Below are positions 42,712 through 54,890 of a stretch of 64,000 bases of DNA, piece after piece. Origin of the DNA: Syngnathus acus (Eukaryota > Chordata > Actinopteri > Syngnathiformes > Syngnathidae). Position numbers and translations under genes: made by a program. The stretch is from contig NC_051095.1 in assembly GCF_901709675.1 (NCBI RefSeq), positions 26,085,956 through 26,149,955 on the forward strand. Direction: 5' to 3'. The notes below the pieces were generated by a model. It was not told the origin of the DNA. It saw only the letters and a program-made list of their open reading frames with translations, and ran no database searches. Position 1 is the first letter of the stretch; every line of letters starts with the position of its first letter.

Positions 42712-45700
42712 ATGGAGCAAGATCAAGAAAGACACCTGGATGTGAGGCCAAAACGTCGGACGCACCCCCCAGCTTGGATGCAGGACTTCGAGGTGGACTA
42801 CGTGGGATATGAGCACAGCGGCCAACCACGGTGGGACTCGTTTACACCGACCCCAACAGGCAGACCGTCATATCCACAGAAGGGACTAGTCCAGACGATC
42901 TCCTTGCATGCACCTCAACTTCACCCGGAGAGCTTCGAGGATGCTGCTCAGTATAGAGCCCCTCAGCTAGCCTCAAGCTTCACCCGGAGGAGGAATGCGG
43001 ATGATAGAACCTTATCTGCACCTGTCCAGTCATACCAACAACAGCCAACCCAGCACCCGATGTACCACCCGAACCGCCAAACCTTACAAGATGAGAATGC
43101 GGTTCTGCGTGAGACTCACGAAGCCATCCATGCCGGACTGAAGGAGCTAAATAAAGCCCGTAGTGACCTTCAGCAGCTGATTGACGTGGCCCACTCTCTA
43201 AGAACAGGCACGAGTCAAGTGAACATCCCTCTACCAGCATGTTCCAGTCCCAAACCACCTGATGGGGCCGTCACCACGAGCAACAGCTCGACATTCACTG
43301 AGTCAGAGGAAGAGGAGGATTGGCCTGATCCCCCGCCATGGCCCGAACCCGAGGAAGCCCTAAACGCCGCCCTCAGTGCCTTTAATCTGGGAGCTCATCA
43401 GTTACCTCCTTACCTGACTCCACCGAAGACCAAGCCTCTACACTACAGGCCTCAGCCACAACCAGCCCAATTCCGTCATCCACAGGTCATTCCTTCTAGC
43501 CGTGAGTCCTCCCATGTTCCTCCTGTACCGCCATGTAACTTACCCTTACCTCTAAGAGCATCCCCAACTGGTCCATCACATCTTCAAGTGCCACACTCTC
43601 ACAGAACCACCCCTTACATGCAACCTCCATTCCCAGAGCCAGTGTACAGAGGACCCCAACCGACCATTCCCAAGTTCACTTTCCCGGACCCTAGTGAGTT
43701 TGCCCGGCTACGTATAGCATTAGAGAACCTCCTCCCCTCCAATGCTACAGAACTCTTCAAGTATCAGGTACTAGTAGACCATCTTAAGTTAGAGGAGGCC
43801 AAACTGATATCTGACGCCTATCTAAACTCCCCAACCCCCTACACGGACACCATGACAGCTCTCTATGACAAATATGGTCAACCTCATCAGCTTGCCCTAA
43901 AGAAGATATCCAGCGTCCTGGATGGCCCAGAGGTCAGGCGGGGTGATCCAATGGCGTTCCAGAAATTTGCCCTTCAAGGTCAATCACTGGTGGGTCTCCT
44001 CCAGACCTTGGGCCACGAAGGAGAAATTGAACTAAGTTGTGGCTCTCACGTAGCTCGCCTACTGAGTAAGCTTCCTCCTGAACAGCGGGCCGATTTCCGC
44101 CGTTCCCACGAGTCATGGTGTCAGGACTTTGACGATTCTACCAGTAGCCGGAGCTCCAAGGAGAAGCAGAGCACTAAAGGGAACATTCGTCCTGTGGCTA
44201 AGCAAACAGCAGTCCTGCATAGTAGCCAGGAGCCCTCAGTGAAACTAGTTAAAGAGAAACCTGTCAAAGGGAAAGACAAGTCCAAGGTATACTGTGCCTA
44301 TTGTGAGAGTACAGACCACTACCTCAGCCAGTGTAGTGGTGTAGCCCAGCTCACCAAAGACGAGCTGAAAAGGTGGATCCAGGAGCACAAGCGGTGTTGG
44401 CGCTGTGCCCGTCAACACTTCGCCGCTCAGTGCAACCTCAAGAAACCCTGTAACCTTTGTCAAGGCAAGCACCTTCTCGCTCTCCACGAGATTAACATAA
44501 GACCTGAGAAAGTTAAGGATGACTCACCTCCAAAGGCTGAAAGCTGCCTGACTACCTGTGCCTCCGAGTCCTTCTACCTTGACCGACCACATGTGGGGAA
44601 CCGAGTCATGTTGAAGGTGGTGCGAATACACGTGCACTATGGTAGTCAGAAGTTAGACACCTTTGCTATACTGGATGATGGGTCTGAGAGGACTATACTG
44701 CTCCCCACCGCTGCTAAGTCACTAGCCCTTAACGGCGCTCCCGAAGACCTCCCACTGCGCACAGTGCGCTCGGACATCCAAGTTTTGCATGGCCATACAG
44801 TGTCATTCCGGGTCTCCTCCCCCACCAACCCTAATGTCATGTTTAAGATCACTGATGCCTTTACAGCCAGCCATCTTAATCTAGCCCCACATAGCTACCC
44901 AGTTAGCCACCTACAGAGGAAGTTCAAGCACCTGCGTGGAATCCCTATTCCTACCTTCCGAGAAGTAAAGCCCTTGCTTCTCATAGGTTCAGACCAGCCC
45001 CACCTCATAACCCCCATCGAACCTGTCAGGCTTGGTCCTCATGGTAGCCCAGCAGCTGTCCACACTAGACTGGGGTGGACCTTGCAGGGCCCGTGTCAGT
45101 CGACGGGGCGGCCAGCTCACCCAGCTCAATGCCTGTTCACCTCTGTTCCACCACCCATGGATGATCTCTACAGGCATGTGGAGAGGCTATGGCAAGTGGA
45201 TACAGTCCCCTACAGGCCAGAGAGGGAAGTGACACGATCCAAGCAGGATCAGCAAGCCATAGCCCTGCTGGAGACGAAGACAGTACGTACCGAGGTGAGT
45301 GGCATCCTTAGATACGCTACTCCCCTGTTACGCCATGCGGCTATGCCCCTATTGCAAGCACCTAAAGAATCAGTTATGGCCCTGCTGCGCAGCACTGAGA
45401 GACGCCTCCTTAAGAACCCTGAGCAGGGACAAGCATACCAAGCAGAGATGCGGAAACTCATCGAGTCAGGCGCAGTGCAGGAAGTTAGCGAGGACGCCTC
45501 ATCAACGGAGAGCTGGTTTATCCCCCATCACCTCGTGACCCATAATGGGAAGAACCGCCTCGTCTTTAACTGTTCTCATCAATTTTTGGGCCAGTCCCTT
45601 AATCAGTTCCTCCTACCAGGCCCAACTCTAGGTGCCTCCCTGCTAGCGGTCCTATTGAGGTTCCGAGAATGTCCCATTGCAGTTAGTGGGGACATTAAAG

Positions 45701-48504
45701 GGATGTTCCACCAGGTCCGTCTCCTCCCTGAGGATCGCCCCCTTCTGAGATTCTTATGGAGAGACCTAAAGGTAGAACAACCACCCAAGATCTTTGAATG
45801 GCAGGTCCTCCCCTTTGGGACCACCTGCAGCCCATGTTGTGCGACATACGCCCTGCAAAGCCATGTCAAGGATCCCAGTAAGTCAAACGATGACATGAGG
45901 TTCTCCGTGGAGCACTGTTTCTATGTCGACAACTACCTGCAGAGTGTGGCTACACCCAGCGAAGCATAGGGTCGGGTGGACCGGCTCAGAGAGCTCCTCG
46001 CCTCGGGCGGCTTTGAATTGCGACAGTGGGCTTGCAACGACCCAAATGTTCTCAGCCACCTACCTTCAGAGCTCAGATCCACCAGTCTAGACCTGTGGTT
46101 AGCCCAAGATAAGTCCAACCCGTTTGAGTCGACCCTGGGCCTCAGCTGGAACTGGCAGGCAGACTCCCTAGGCTACAAGCAGCGGTTAGTCCCTTACGAT
46201 GTACCAACCTTGAGGAACATTTATAGAATCCTAGCCTCACAGTACGATCCATTGGGATACCTGCTGCCATTCTCCACTCGCGCCAAGCTCATCCTAAAAC
46301 AGCTGTGGGACAAGCAGCGAGATTGGGACGATCCTAAACTCCCTCCTGACCTGCTACAGGCTTGGTCCTGTTGGGAGGCGGAGCTCAAGCATCTGCCGGA
46401 CATTACCATGCCACGTCCGTATGCGCCTGCTGATAGCCCCCGCGAAGGGACCACTCGGCAAGTGCACATCTTTGCTGACGCCTCAGAAAAGGCCTACGGG
46501 GCTGTAGCCTTCCTCCGAACCGAAGACAACCAGGGTAAGGTACATTTATCCTTTGTTCTGGCTCGCTCCCGCATAGCCCCTAAGCGTGTGCATTCTGTAC
46601 CTCGCCTTGAGCTGTGTGCGGCTCTTGTAGCAGCGCAGTTGGCTTCCACCCTTAAGAAAGAGCTTGCTCTCCCAGTACACAGCACAGTATTGTGGTCTGA
46701 CTCTACCACTGTACTCACCTGGCTACATTCACAATCCTGTCGATACAAGGTGTTTGTAGGGTCAAGAGTAGCTGAGATCCAGGAGCTTACGGAAGGCTTT
46801 GTTTGGCGCTATGTAGACTCAGACAACAACCCTGCCGACGACCTGACAAGAGGGAAGACATTGATATCCCTGTTGGAGCCCAATCGATGGTCACAAGGAC
46901 CCGCCTTCCTCCTACAGGGTCCAACCACCTGGCCAGAAATGCCACACTGTATTCCACCTGATGATGCCGCTGAATTAAGGAAAGGTACTTTCTGTGGGTC
47001 CACCGTCACCTCACCTGACATTGCCATTCTACAAAACAAGATATGCAACACCTGGCAGGAACTCATGGACGCTACTGCAAGGGAGCTTCATGGCCAGGCC
47101 CCTTCGGTTTACTCACCTACCGCTGAAGAATACCGACAAGCTGAGGTACTCATCCTTCAACGAGCCCAGAAGCAATCCTTTCCAGACGATTGTGCTCAGC
47201 TGTCAGCAGGGAAGCCCGTGAAAACTTCGAGTCGACTTCTTACTTTAGCGCCAGTCATCGACACCTCCATCGACCTAATCAGAGTAGGAGGCCGGTTACG
47301 CCGTCTAGAGGGCCAGAACGAGGTCACCCCACACCCTATCGTCCTCGACGCCTCACACCCTGTGACCCGCCTGCTCATGAAGAAATATGACCGGGACCTT
47401 AAACACCCGGGGCCAGAGCGAGTCTTTGCAGAGCTGCGGAGGACCTATTGGATCATTCACGGCCGTGAAGCAGTTCGTCGCTATCAACGTTCCTGTGCAG
47501 ATGGTCAGCGCTGGCGGGCCAAGCCTTCCATACCTAAAATGGCTGACCTCCCAACCGCACGCCTCCAGTTGCATAAACCTGCCTTCCACGCCACTGGCAT
47601 CGACTGTTTCGGTCCCATGTTAGTAAAGGTTGGACGACGCCATGAGAAACGCTGGGGTCTCATCTTCAAGTGCTTGACCACCAGAGCGGTACATCTGGAC
47701 CTCATACGAAATATGGACACTGATGCTTTCCTGATGGCTTTGAGGCGATTCATTGCCAGAAGAGGAACCCCCTCGGAACTGTGGTCAGACCACGGGACCA
47801 ATTTCAAAGGAGGAGAGAAAGAGCTTCGGGAAGCCTTCACAAGTATGTGTCCAACCCTACAAAGTCAACTCGCTCAACGTAAAATCAAATTCAACTTCAA
47901 CCCCCCAGCAGCCCCTCACTTTGGTGGAGTATGGGAGAGAGAAGTACGAGCAGTCAAGTCTGCACTCCGCACCTGTATAGGTACTGAGCCTATCCATGAG
48001 GACGTCCTCTCCACCGTCCTGTTGGAAGTGGAGGCCATTCTCAACTCAAAACCTTTGGGCTATGTGTCCGCTGACCTGGCTGACGTCGACCCCGTGACCC
48101 CCAATAGCCTCCTACTAGGGCGGCCTGATGGATCACTCCCCCAAATTGTCTACCCGAAGAGCGAAATCCTGAGCCAAAGGCGCTGGCGGCACTCCCAAGT
48201 CCTTGCCGACCAGTTTTGGTCAAGATTTATCAGGGATTACCTACCGGGATTGCAAACAAGACAGAAATGGCAAGCCTCCCCCCCCGACCTCCTGGAGAAG
48301 TCAGTGGTCATGATCACCGAGCCACAGTTACCCCGTGCCATGTGGCCTATTGGTCATGTGACGAAGATCCATCGCAGTGACGACGGCCACATAAGGTCAG
48401 CTGATGTCGACATTAAAGGGCATGTGTACACCAGACCAGTAGCTCGACTGCTGGTGCTACCAGCCCTCCCATCGGAAGTGACTCAAGACTCTCATAAAGA
48501 CTGA
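42712..48504 (+). pseudogene. BEL/Pao gag-pol polyprotein with one in-frame TAG
   Basis: One frame of 1931 codons, interrupted only by TAG at 45967-45969 (codon 1086). Domains in order: gag-like segment (FPDPSEFARLRIALENLL, about 325-420), CCHC zinc knuckles (from about 528), aspartic protease (LDDGSERT, about 654), reverse transcriptase with YVDN (about 1071), RNase H (FADASEKAYG, about 1254), and integrase with D at about 1631 (GIDCFGP), D at about 1693 (WSDHGTNF) and E at about 1742 (VWERE). In the integrase zinc motif the second Cys of CxxC is Gly (CADG, about 1595-1598). I chose ATG 42712, just after the primer site; an in-frame ATG at 42679 lies upstream. Reading through TAG would restore the whole frame, but nothing here shows that it happens. 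Confidence 0.93.
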
Positions 48505-48540
48505 TGAGCCTTCATTTGAAACAGTAAGATACTGTATATA

Positions 48541-50096
48541 CAAACCGGATTCAGTTGAAGTTGGGAAATTGTGAAAAATGTAAATAAAACCAAAACCTTC
48601 TCAACCCCTATTCAATTGAATACACTACAAAAAGAACAGATTTAATGTTCAAACTGATAAACTTAATTGTTTTTTGCCAAATAATAATTAACTTGGAATT
48701 TCATGGCTGCAACACTTCCAGTAGAATTTGGGAAAGGTGGCAAAAAATACAGAGAAAGCTGAGAAAAGCTCATCAAACACCTATTTGGAACATCCCACAT
48801 GTGATCAGGCTAATTGGGTACCATGATTGGGTATAAAAGGAGCCTCCCCAAACATGCTCAGTCATTCACAAGCAAGGATGGGGCGAGGTTCACCACTTTG
48901 TCCGCAACTGCGTGAGAAAATAGTTAAACAGTTTAAGAACAACATTTCTCAAAGCAAAACTGCAAGGAATTTAGGGTTTTCAACATCTACGGTCCATAAT
49001 ATCATTAAAAGGTTCAGAGAATCTGGTGAAATCACTGCACGTAAGCGCCACGTCCGGAAACCAAGACTGAATGACCGTGACCTTCGATCGGCACTGCCTT
49101 AAAAACCAACATGAGTCACCAAATGGGCTCTGGAAAACTTCAGAAAACCACTGTCAGTAAATACAGTTCATCACTACATCAGTAAGTGCGGGTTAAAACT
49201 CTACCATGCAAAGCAAAAGCCGTTTATGAACAACATCCAGAAACGCCGCCGGGTTCTCTGGGCCTGAGCTCATGCAAAATGGACTGATGCACAATGAATA
49301 AGTGTTTTGTGGTCTGATGAGTCCACTTTTCAAATTGTTTTTGGAAACAATGGGCGTTGTGTCCTCCGGACGAAAGAGGAAGCGGACCATCCGGACTGTT
49401 ATCAACGCAAAGTTCAAAAGCCAACATCTGTGATGGTATGTGGGTGCATTAGTTCCCATGGCATAGGTGACTTACATTTCTGTGAAGGCAACATAAATGC
49501 TGAAAAGTACATACAGATTTTGGAGCAACATATGCTGCCATCCAAGCGACGTCTTTTTCATGGACGCCGGTGCTTATTTCAGCAAGATAATGCTAAGCCA
49601 CATTCTGCACGTGTTACAACAGCGTGCCTTCGAAGTAAAAGAGTCCAGGTTCTCCCCTGACCCGCTTGCAGTCCAGACCTGTCTCCCATTGAAAATGTGT
49701 GGCGCATTATGAAGCGTAAAATACGACAGGGAAGAGCCCGGACTGTTGAACAACTGAAGCGGTTCATCAAGCAAGAATGGGAAAGAATTCCACATGAGAA
49801 GCTAAGAGAATTAGTCTCCTCTCTTTCAAAACGTTTATTGAGTGTTATTAAAAGGAAAGGTGATGTAACGAAGTGGTAAACATGCCCTTTCCCAACTTCT
49901 ACTGCACGTGTTGCAGCCATGAAATTCCAAGTTAATTATTATTTGAAAAATAAAATAAAGTTTATGAGTTTGAGCATTAAATATGTTGTCCTTGTAGTAT
50001 TCAATTGAATATAGTCTGAAAAGGATTTTCAAATCATTGTATTTTGTTTTTATTTACATTTTACACAATTTCCCAACTTCAACCGAATCCGGTTTG
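48541..50096 (+). mobile_element. Tc1-like transposon, complete ends
   Basis: CAAACCGGATTCAGTTGAAG and its inverse flank the element, with TA at both sides (48539-48540 and 50097-50098). Inner copies of AACTTGGAATTTCATGGCTG recur inverted near 48690 and 49920, giving an IR/DR arrangement of about 200 bp. It inserted 36 bp after the BEL/Pao stop codon. Confidence 0.95.
48877..49879 (+). pseudogene. Tc1-like transposase with frameshifts
   Basis: ATG 48877 starts MGRGSPLCPQLREKIVKQF with an HTH (SKTARNLGFSTSTVHNIIKR). A frameshift near 49080 leads to a stop at 49100-49102. The catalytic region resumes as WSDESTFQIVFGNN, FQQDNAKPHSARV and, after another 1-base shift near 49650, SPIENVWRIMKRKIRQG to GDVTKW. 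All three acidic residues (D, D, E) survive. Few lesions imply moderate age. Confidence 0.9.
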
Positions 50097-50108
50097 TATA
50101 TATATATT

Positions 50109-50440
50109 AGGGGTGTAACGATTCATCGATACACATCGATTAATCGATATAATGCTCTACGATTTGTTGGCATCGATGCTAAACGTAAACATCGATCTAT
50201 ATCGCCCGCTTTTGACCTCGGACATTAGACGCGACTTTATTTTGAAATCCAGTTCATTGTTGCTTGCTTCCTCTTTCCGGGAGCAGTGCGCGGCGTGTTG
50301 TGTTGTGAGCAGAGCAGGCACGTGAAAGGGGAGCCGACAACTACGCGGCTCCTGGGCTGGCGCTATGGCTAGTGTCCAAGAAGATGAGGAAATTCGCTCC
50401 CCTTTGGGCTTCAAGTCATTCGTTTGGAAGCACTTTGTAA
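50109..50440 (+). mobile_element. hAT (Ac-like) left end with transposase start
   Basis: TAGGGGTGTAACGATTCATC is the usual end of the fish ZBED4/6-like hAT family, followed by ATCGAT-rich subterminal repeats. From ATG 50365 the frame MASVQEDEEIRSPLGFKSFV then WKHF resembles the start of those transposases up to the BED finger, then stops. No right end was identified. Confidence 0.65.
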
Positions 50441-50700
50441 TTTCCTAAATAAAGAATTTGCAGTATATAGCCAACACAAAGTAAAAAAAGCAAAAGGCAA
50501 TACTAACTGTTGACCCTTGGCATTTTTCATTGTATGACTAATGCATAGATGTAAAATTGGAAAACCAATCATCTCCTTTGCTTGTCCTGTCACAATCTCG
50601 TAGTACTGTGTGAACAGTTCTTTGAGACTCAGGCCACACTGGTTGTATGCGATGGACTGCATTAAAACAGCTGAGCCATCACACATGTACGTATATTGTT
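50441..50700 (-). CDS. Protein-like fragment of unknown family (exon-like)
   Basis: On the minus strand an open frame carries CDGSAVLMQSIAYNQCGLSL, then KELFTQYYEIVTGQAKEMIG and FPILHLCISHTMKNAKGQQ, after which the composition turns hydrophobic and non-protein-like. A splice-donor-like ACA|GTTAGT falls at that change. The HLCISHTMKNAK phrase reminds me of uncharacterised fish transposon proteins (possibly KDZ-type), but I cannot name the family. Another protein-like frame lies upstream on the same strand at 51370-51642. Confidence 0.4.
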
Positions 50701-51369
50701 GCTTTTTGCCTCATTTTATGTCCATGTAATTTGATACGATCTGTGATAAAAGAGATGACACGGATGCAGTTGTGTTTTGTGATAAATGTTGCTACCGGCA
50801 CTAGAGAGTGGCCTTTCGATGGATGTCTCACCACGAATTCATAAATATAAAAAGGTGAACTGTCTCCTATATTTTTTTTATATTATGCTTCCTGTTGCAT
50901 ACTGTTGGGTTTGCAGCTTCGTTGTCCATTTTCTCTCCGACACAACACGACACGATGGTGGCGTTCGGTATTCACTTCTTTATTGTTCCTCGCTCACTCT
51001 CATCTCAACACCTGTGCTTCCTGGCACACTTCCTTATATTCGCTTCCTACTTCCCGTTGCCGCAAACAAGGTAAAAGCCAACGTAAAGTGTCCACAGTAC
51101 ATAAAAGAGAAAAAATGTCACGTCAGTGCAGTCCACACAAAATACGGCATAAGACACCGAACAAATAACACATTGACATAAATAATAATACTATGAGAGC
51201 ACAGATAACTCAAAACATACAAATACACTGTCCTTCTTTTCCCGTTAATAAAATACATTGTTTCTTTTTACCAGAGCAGGACTCCCTTCGGTTGACTACA
51301 ACTTGTCCTATGTCTTCTTCTTGTTCATACATTAGTTGTATGCTGATGACTTTGTTGGTGTGGAGCCTA
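50701..51369. other. No gene; possible LTR-like fragment
   Basis: Around 50935-51085 (CCGACACAACACGACACGAT, TTCTTTATTGTTCC) there is an LTR-like GC and TTTATT composition on the minus strand. No TSD could be set. The rest is AT-rich. Confidence 0.3.
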
Positions 51370-51642
51370 TTTTTTCCTCTCTAAATATTTAAATGTTGTT
51401 AAAAAACCTGGGGTTGGCGCATCATCCCTGCATCCGGAATCTACCACATCCCTCTCCAAATTCTTCAAACTCTCTAGATAAACCGCTCTTGGAGACTTTG
51501 TGCTTAGTTTCTCTGCCATCCCTTGTCTGCAATCAGCTTGGCTTGGCCTTCTCTTCAGCTCATCATGCTGGTGCCACACTGTGCCGCCCTGAAAAATTAC
51601 CTCTGCTTTGAGCAAAGACTTATTTTCTATGGTGACATCCAC
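51370..51642 (-). CDS. Protein-like fragment of unknown family (exon-like)
   Basis: Frame with MAEKLSTKSPRAVYLESLKN then LERDVVDSGCRDDAPTPGFL and TTFKYLERKK. Composition looks like protein. Placed upstream of, and on the same strand as, 50441-50700, so the two may be exons of one transposon-derived gene. No recognised domain or catalytic motif. This could instead be chance coding. Confidence 0.35.
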
Positions 51643-52311
51643 TTGGACACAGCAGTCCTTGAAAAGGCAGTATCCACTGCAGGTGAATGCTTGTTTTCGG
51701 AGCCTATGGTTTTGATCCTGTATACCTTAAATGCAAATGAACAATATGGATGGACACTTCTAATGCCTTTTGCAATTACATTAGTCCAGTGCAATGTTTA
51801 GAATTGGTGTTTTTTTGTTTACGGCATATGGTCCAATCAGTTTGGGAAAGGGAAAAAAAGCATTGCTCTTCAGGCAACTTATGGGTGAAGAATTTTGGTT
51901 GTGGTATCTCTTGTGTTTCAGTTTTGGAGGGAATGTTGGCATCCTATAAAAAGTTGTTATTTTTTTTTATTTTTAAAATACAGTAAATACAACAAAAAGC
52001 ATTTCAAATTGACACGCATTGGAAGTATTCATGAAAGTATTCAAGATTAAGTATTATATTGTATAACAATTGGTTAATTGAAATTTCACTTAATATGATG
52101 AGTGGGAATCCACTATATTATGTATTATGTATAAAATTTTACATAGTGCCAGATTAGCGTTTGGAGAGTATAAAATGGTATACAGTGAGTCTTTCCTCTT
52201 CTTGGTAGTTGATCATAGTCCGATGCTGACGTTGTCTCTGTACTCAGCGATGACTGCGCATGTGGCTCCGCAGACCGAAGCTGGAAGCACACAAGCGCCC
52301 TCAGGTGCTAC
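51643..52311. other. No gene recognised
   Basis: AT-rich, without a supported frame or element ends. Confidence 0.4.
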
Positions 52312-52319
52312 ATTTAAAA

Positions 52320-52520
52320 CAGGGGTCTCAAACTCCAGTCCTCGGGGGCCGCATTCCTACATGTTTTCCAAGTTTCCCTCGTTAAACACACCTGATTCAA
52401 TTATCAGGCTCCTGCAGAATGTGAGGATGAACTGATCATTTGAATCAGGTGTGTTTAACGAGGGAAACTTGGAAAACATGTAGGAATGCGGCCCCCGAGG
52501 ACTGGAGTTTGAGACCCCTG
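52320..52520. mobile_element. Hairpin hAT MITE, TSD ATTTAAAA
   Basis: The 201-bp block is almost a perfect palindrome: CAGGGGTCTCAAACTCCAGT and ATGTTTTCCAAGTTTCCCTC are mirrored on the right. The loop is about 40 bp. ATTTAAAA flanks both sides (52312-52319 and 52521-52528). The inner arm ACACACCTGATTCAA is shared with the MITE at 19360, while the outer end matches the terminus style of 16710. Confidence 0.95.
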
Positions 52521-52529
52521 ATTTAAAAT

Positions 52530-54890
52530 CTGTATTTTGGGTTGAGGCGGTTGGTTCTCTGTGACGTCTGTCCCTTGCTGCAGCTAGACGCTGTTGCCGA
52601 TCCCTCTCGAAGGCAGTGGCTGCTTTGGAAGTGAGAGACCTCCATTCCGTTCTCTCACGAGCATACACTTCCTTATGCCGTGGTTGAATATCATTCCACT
52701 TGAGATTGCTTGTCAGAGTGTCCTTGTACCTCAGTTCGCCGACAGTATAGGCTCCATGTCTAACAGCAGAAGTGAGGAGAGGACCACAGCTTTCTAGATC
52801 TTCAGCTTTGTCGACTGTGCAATACTTTCTGCTGTAGGACCTTCACTCTGAGTCTGCCAAGTGCTTGGGTGGCTTTCTGGATCCTGGAAGTGATCTCCTT
52901 GTCCAGCGATCCATCCGCAGAGATGGTGCTGCCCAGGTATTTGAAACTCTCCACGCAGTTCAGCTGGGTTCCGTCAATGATGATGGTTGGCTGGGGCCGT
53001 GCAGTGTTCGGGGCTTGCTGGACCAGGACCTCTGTTTTCTCAAGGCTGATTTTCAGTACAAACAGCCTGGCGGCCTCTGCGAAGCGGTCGACAATGATCT
53101 GCAGGGGGCTCTCCCTATGTGCCATGTGGGCACAGTCATCGGCAAACAATGCCTCCAGGATGAGTTTCTCAAGAGTCTTCGTCCGGGCAAAGAGGCGGCG
53201 GAGGTTGAAGAGCGATCCGTCAAGGCGATATTGTATGTAGACCCCTCGGTCCAGATCTTCCACCGCATGGAGCAGGACTTGTGGAAAGAACAAGTTGAAT
53301 AGAACGGGTGCAAGCACACATCCTTGCTTTACTCTGTTGGAAATGGCGAAAGTGTTCGAATGTTCTCCATTTGAGAGTACCTGTCTTGTCATATTGTCAT
53401 GAAACAGGCGTATGAACTAGGTGAATTTTGGTGGACAGCCGAGTTTGAGAAGTATAGACCAGAGAGCCTCTCTGTTGACCGTGTCGAACGCCTTCGTCAA
53501 GTCTATGAACACTGAGTATAGGTCCATCTGCTGTTCGATGCACTTCTCTTGAATTTGTCGCACAGTGAAAATCATGTCAGTGGTGCTACGGACAGGTCGG
53601 AATCCACACTGGGCCTCAGGCAGGTTTTCTTCAGAAATAGTTTTGATGAGCCTATTGAGGAGTATTCGTGCAAGGATCTTGCCAGCAATAGATAATAAGG
53701 AAATTCCTCTGTAGTCTGCCTTAGCTCCTTTGTTCTGATATAGTGTCACTGTGGTAGCATCTCGGAGGTCCGCAGGCATGTCTTCTTCTTCCCATATTGC
53801 ACAGATAATGCCCTGGAATGCTTTGAAAGCAGAGGGTACCAGAGCCTTGAAGATTTCTGCAGGGAGTCCATCTTTCCCTGGTGCTTTGCCACAGCTCATC
53901 TGCTTTATTGCTGCTCTGACCTCATCCTATGTAGGTGGAAGGTCTGTCACGGAACAGAGACAAGGGCGACCAAGTGCAACACGGTCCTTTATTGAAAAAG
54001 GGGGAAAGGGGAAGTGGAACACTGGGCTTGCGGTCTGGCGTGGCTGAGCAGCAGAGCACAGCGCGTAGTCGTAGTCGGAGGCAGGCAGGTTGTCGAGACA
54101 GGCGGCGATCAGAAGCGTGGTCAAAGGACGAGCAAGTAGTCGGGGCAGGGGGCGATCAAGGCATGGTCGGTCAGTTTACAGAAGCAGTTGGCAACAGAGA
54201 TCGTTCACGGGACAAAAAGGCAGTGGTGTCACGGGCAGGGTAAGTAGACGAACTGACAACCACTGGCAGAATACACAGAGGTTAAGTAGGGAACCTAACG
54301 AGCTGTAGCAGGTGCTGGCAATTCCTTGATTGGGGCTTGGCTGGAAGTCAGGTGACGCAGGAACTTGACAAGGTCGAGTTCCTTCTGTGTAGGCTTTTAT
54401 GGTATCTGCTCCAACACAGCCTGGTTGACAGTGGATGGTCGGTTCAGTAAGTGACTGAAGTGCTCCTCCCACCTTGCATTGATTCCCTCTTTGTCCTTGA
54501 TGATGGTAGAACGGTCAGCAGAGAGTAGAGGGGCTGTTCCTGATGCTGAGGGACCGTATATGGCCTTTATTGCATAGAACAACATCTTGGAGTTGCTGGT
54601 ATCAGCATAAAGCTGCACTTCATTGGCTTTCCTTTCCCACCACTGGTTCTGCATATTGCGAAGTTCTCTCTGTGTTTTGGCTTTGCAGTCTTTATGTATA
54701 TCTGTCACGTCTTGAACAACAATTAGGATGATTTTGCCAGTCGATAAAGGCCTACTTCTTCTCGTCCAGCATTGCCTACACAGCTTCGTCATTCTCATCA
54801 GACCAATCTTGGTGGACCCTCTTCTTTGGGCCTAGCACTGATGTGGCGGTCTCAGTGACCACTTCCTTAAATTGGTTCCACTAACCTTGA
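52530..54890 (-). pseudogene. Non-LTR retrotransposon ORF2 fragment (RT), broken
   Basis: Minus-strand order: a linker (LRNMQNQWWERKANEVQLYA, AIKAIYGPSASGTAPLLSAD, RWEEHFSHLLNRPS), an LTR insertion, RT motifs (GKAPGKDGLPAEIFK, YRGISLLSIAGKILARIL, QCGFRPVRSTTDMIFTVR, FIDLTKAFDTVN, NRVKQGCVLAPVLFNLFF, LFADDCAHMAH, KYLGSTISADGSLD) and a C-terminal tail (YARERTEWRSLTSKAATAFE). The catalytic pair is present as FADD. An in-frame stop near 53925, a break near 53400 and a deletion around 52770-52800 disable it. No endonuclease is seen. Clade unresolved. Confidence 0.85.
53945..54370 (-). mobile_element. Solo LTR inside LINE, TSD AGGTC
   Basis: The 426-bp block is TG...CA ended (TGTCACGG...CTTGACA on the plus strand), flanked by AGGTC on both sides (53940-53944 and 54371-54375). 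On the minus strand CAATAAAGGACCGTGTTGCA holds the poly(A) signal near the 3' end. It cleanly splits the LINE linker from its RT. Confidence 0.93.

Noticed and set aside
52127-52435. 102-residue plus-strand frame
   Set aside because: It runs into a hairpin MITE, and its C-terminal part is mirrored on the other strand by the palindrome.
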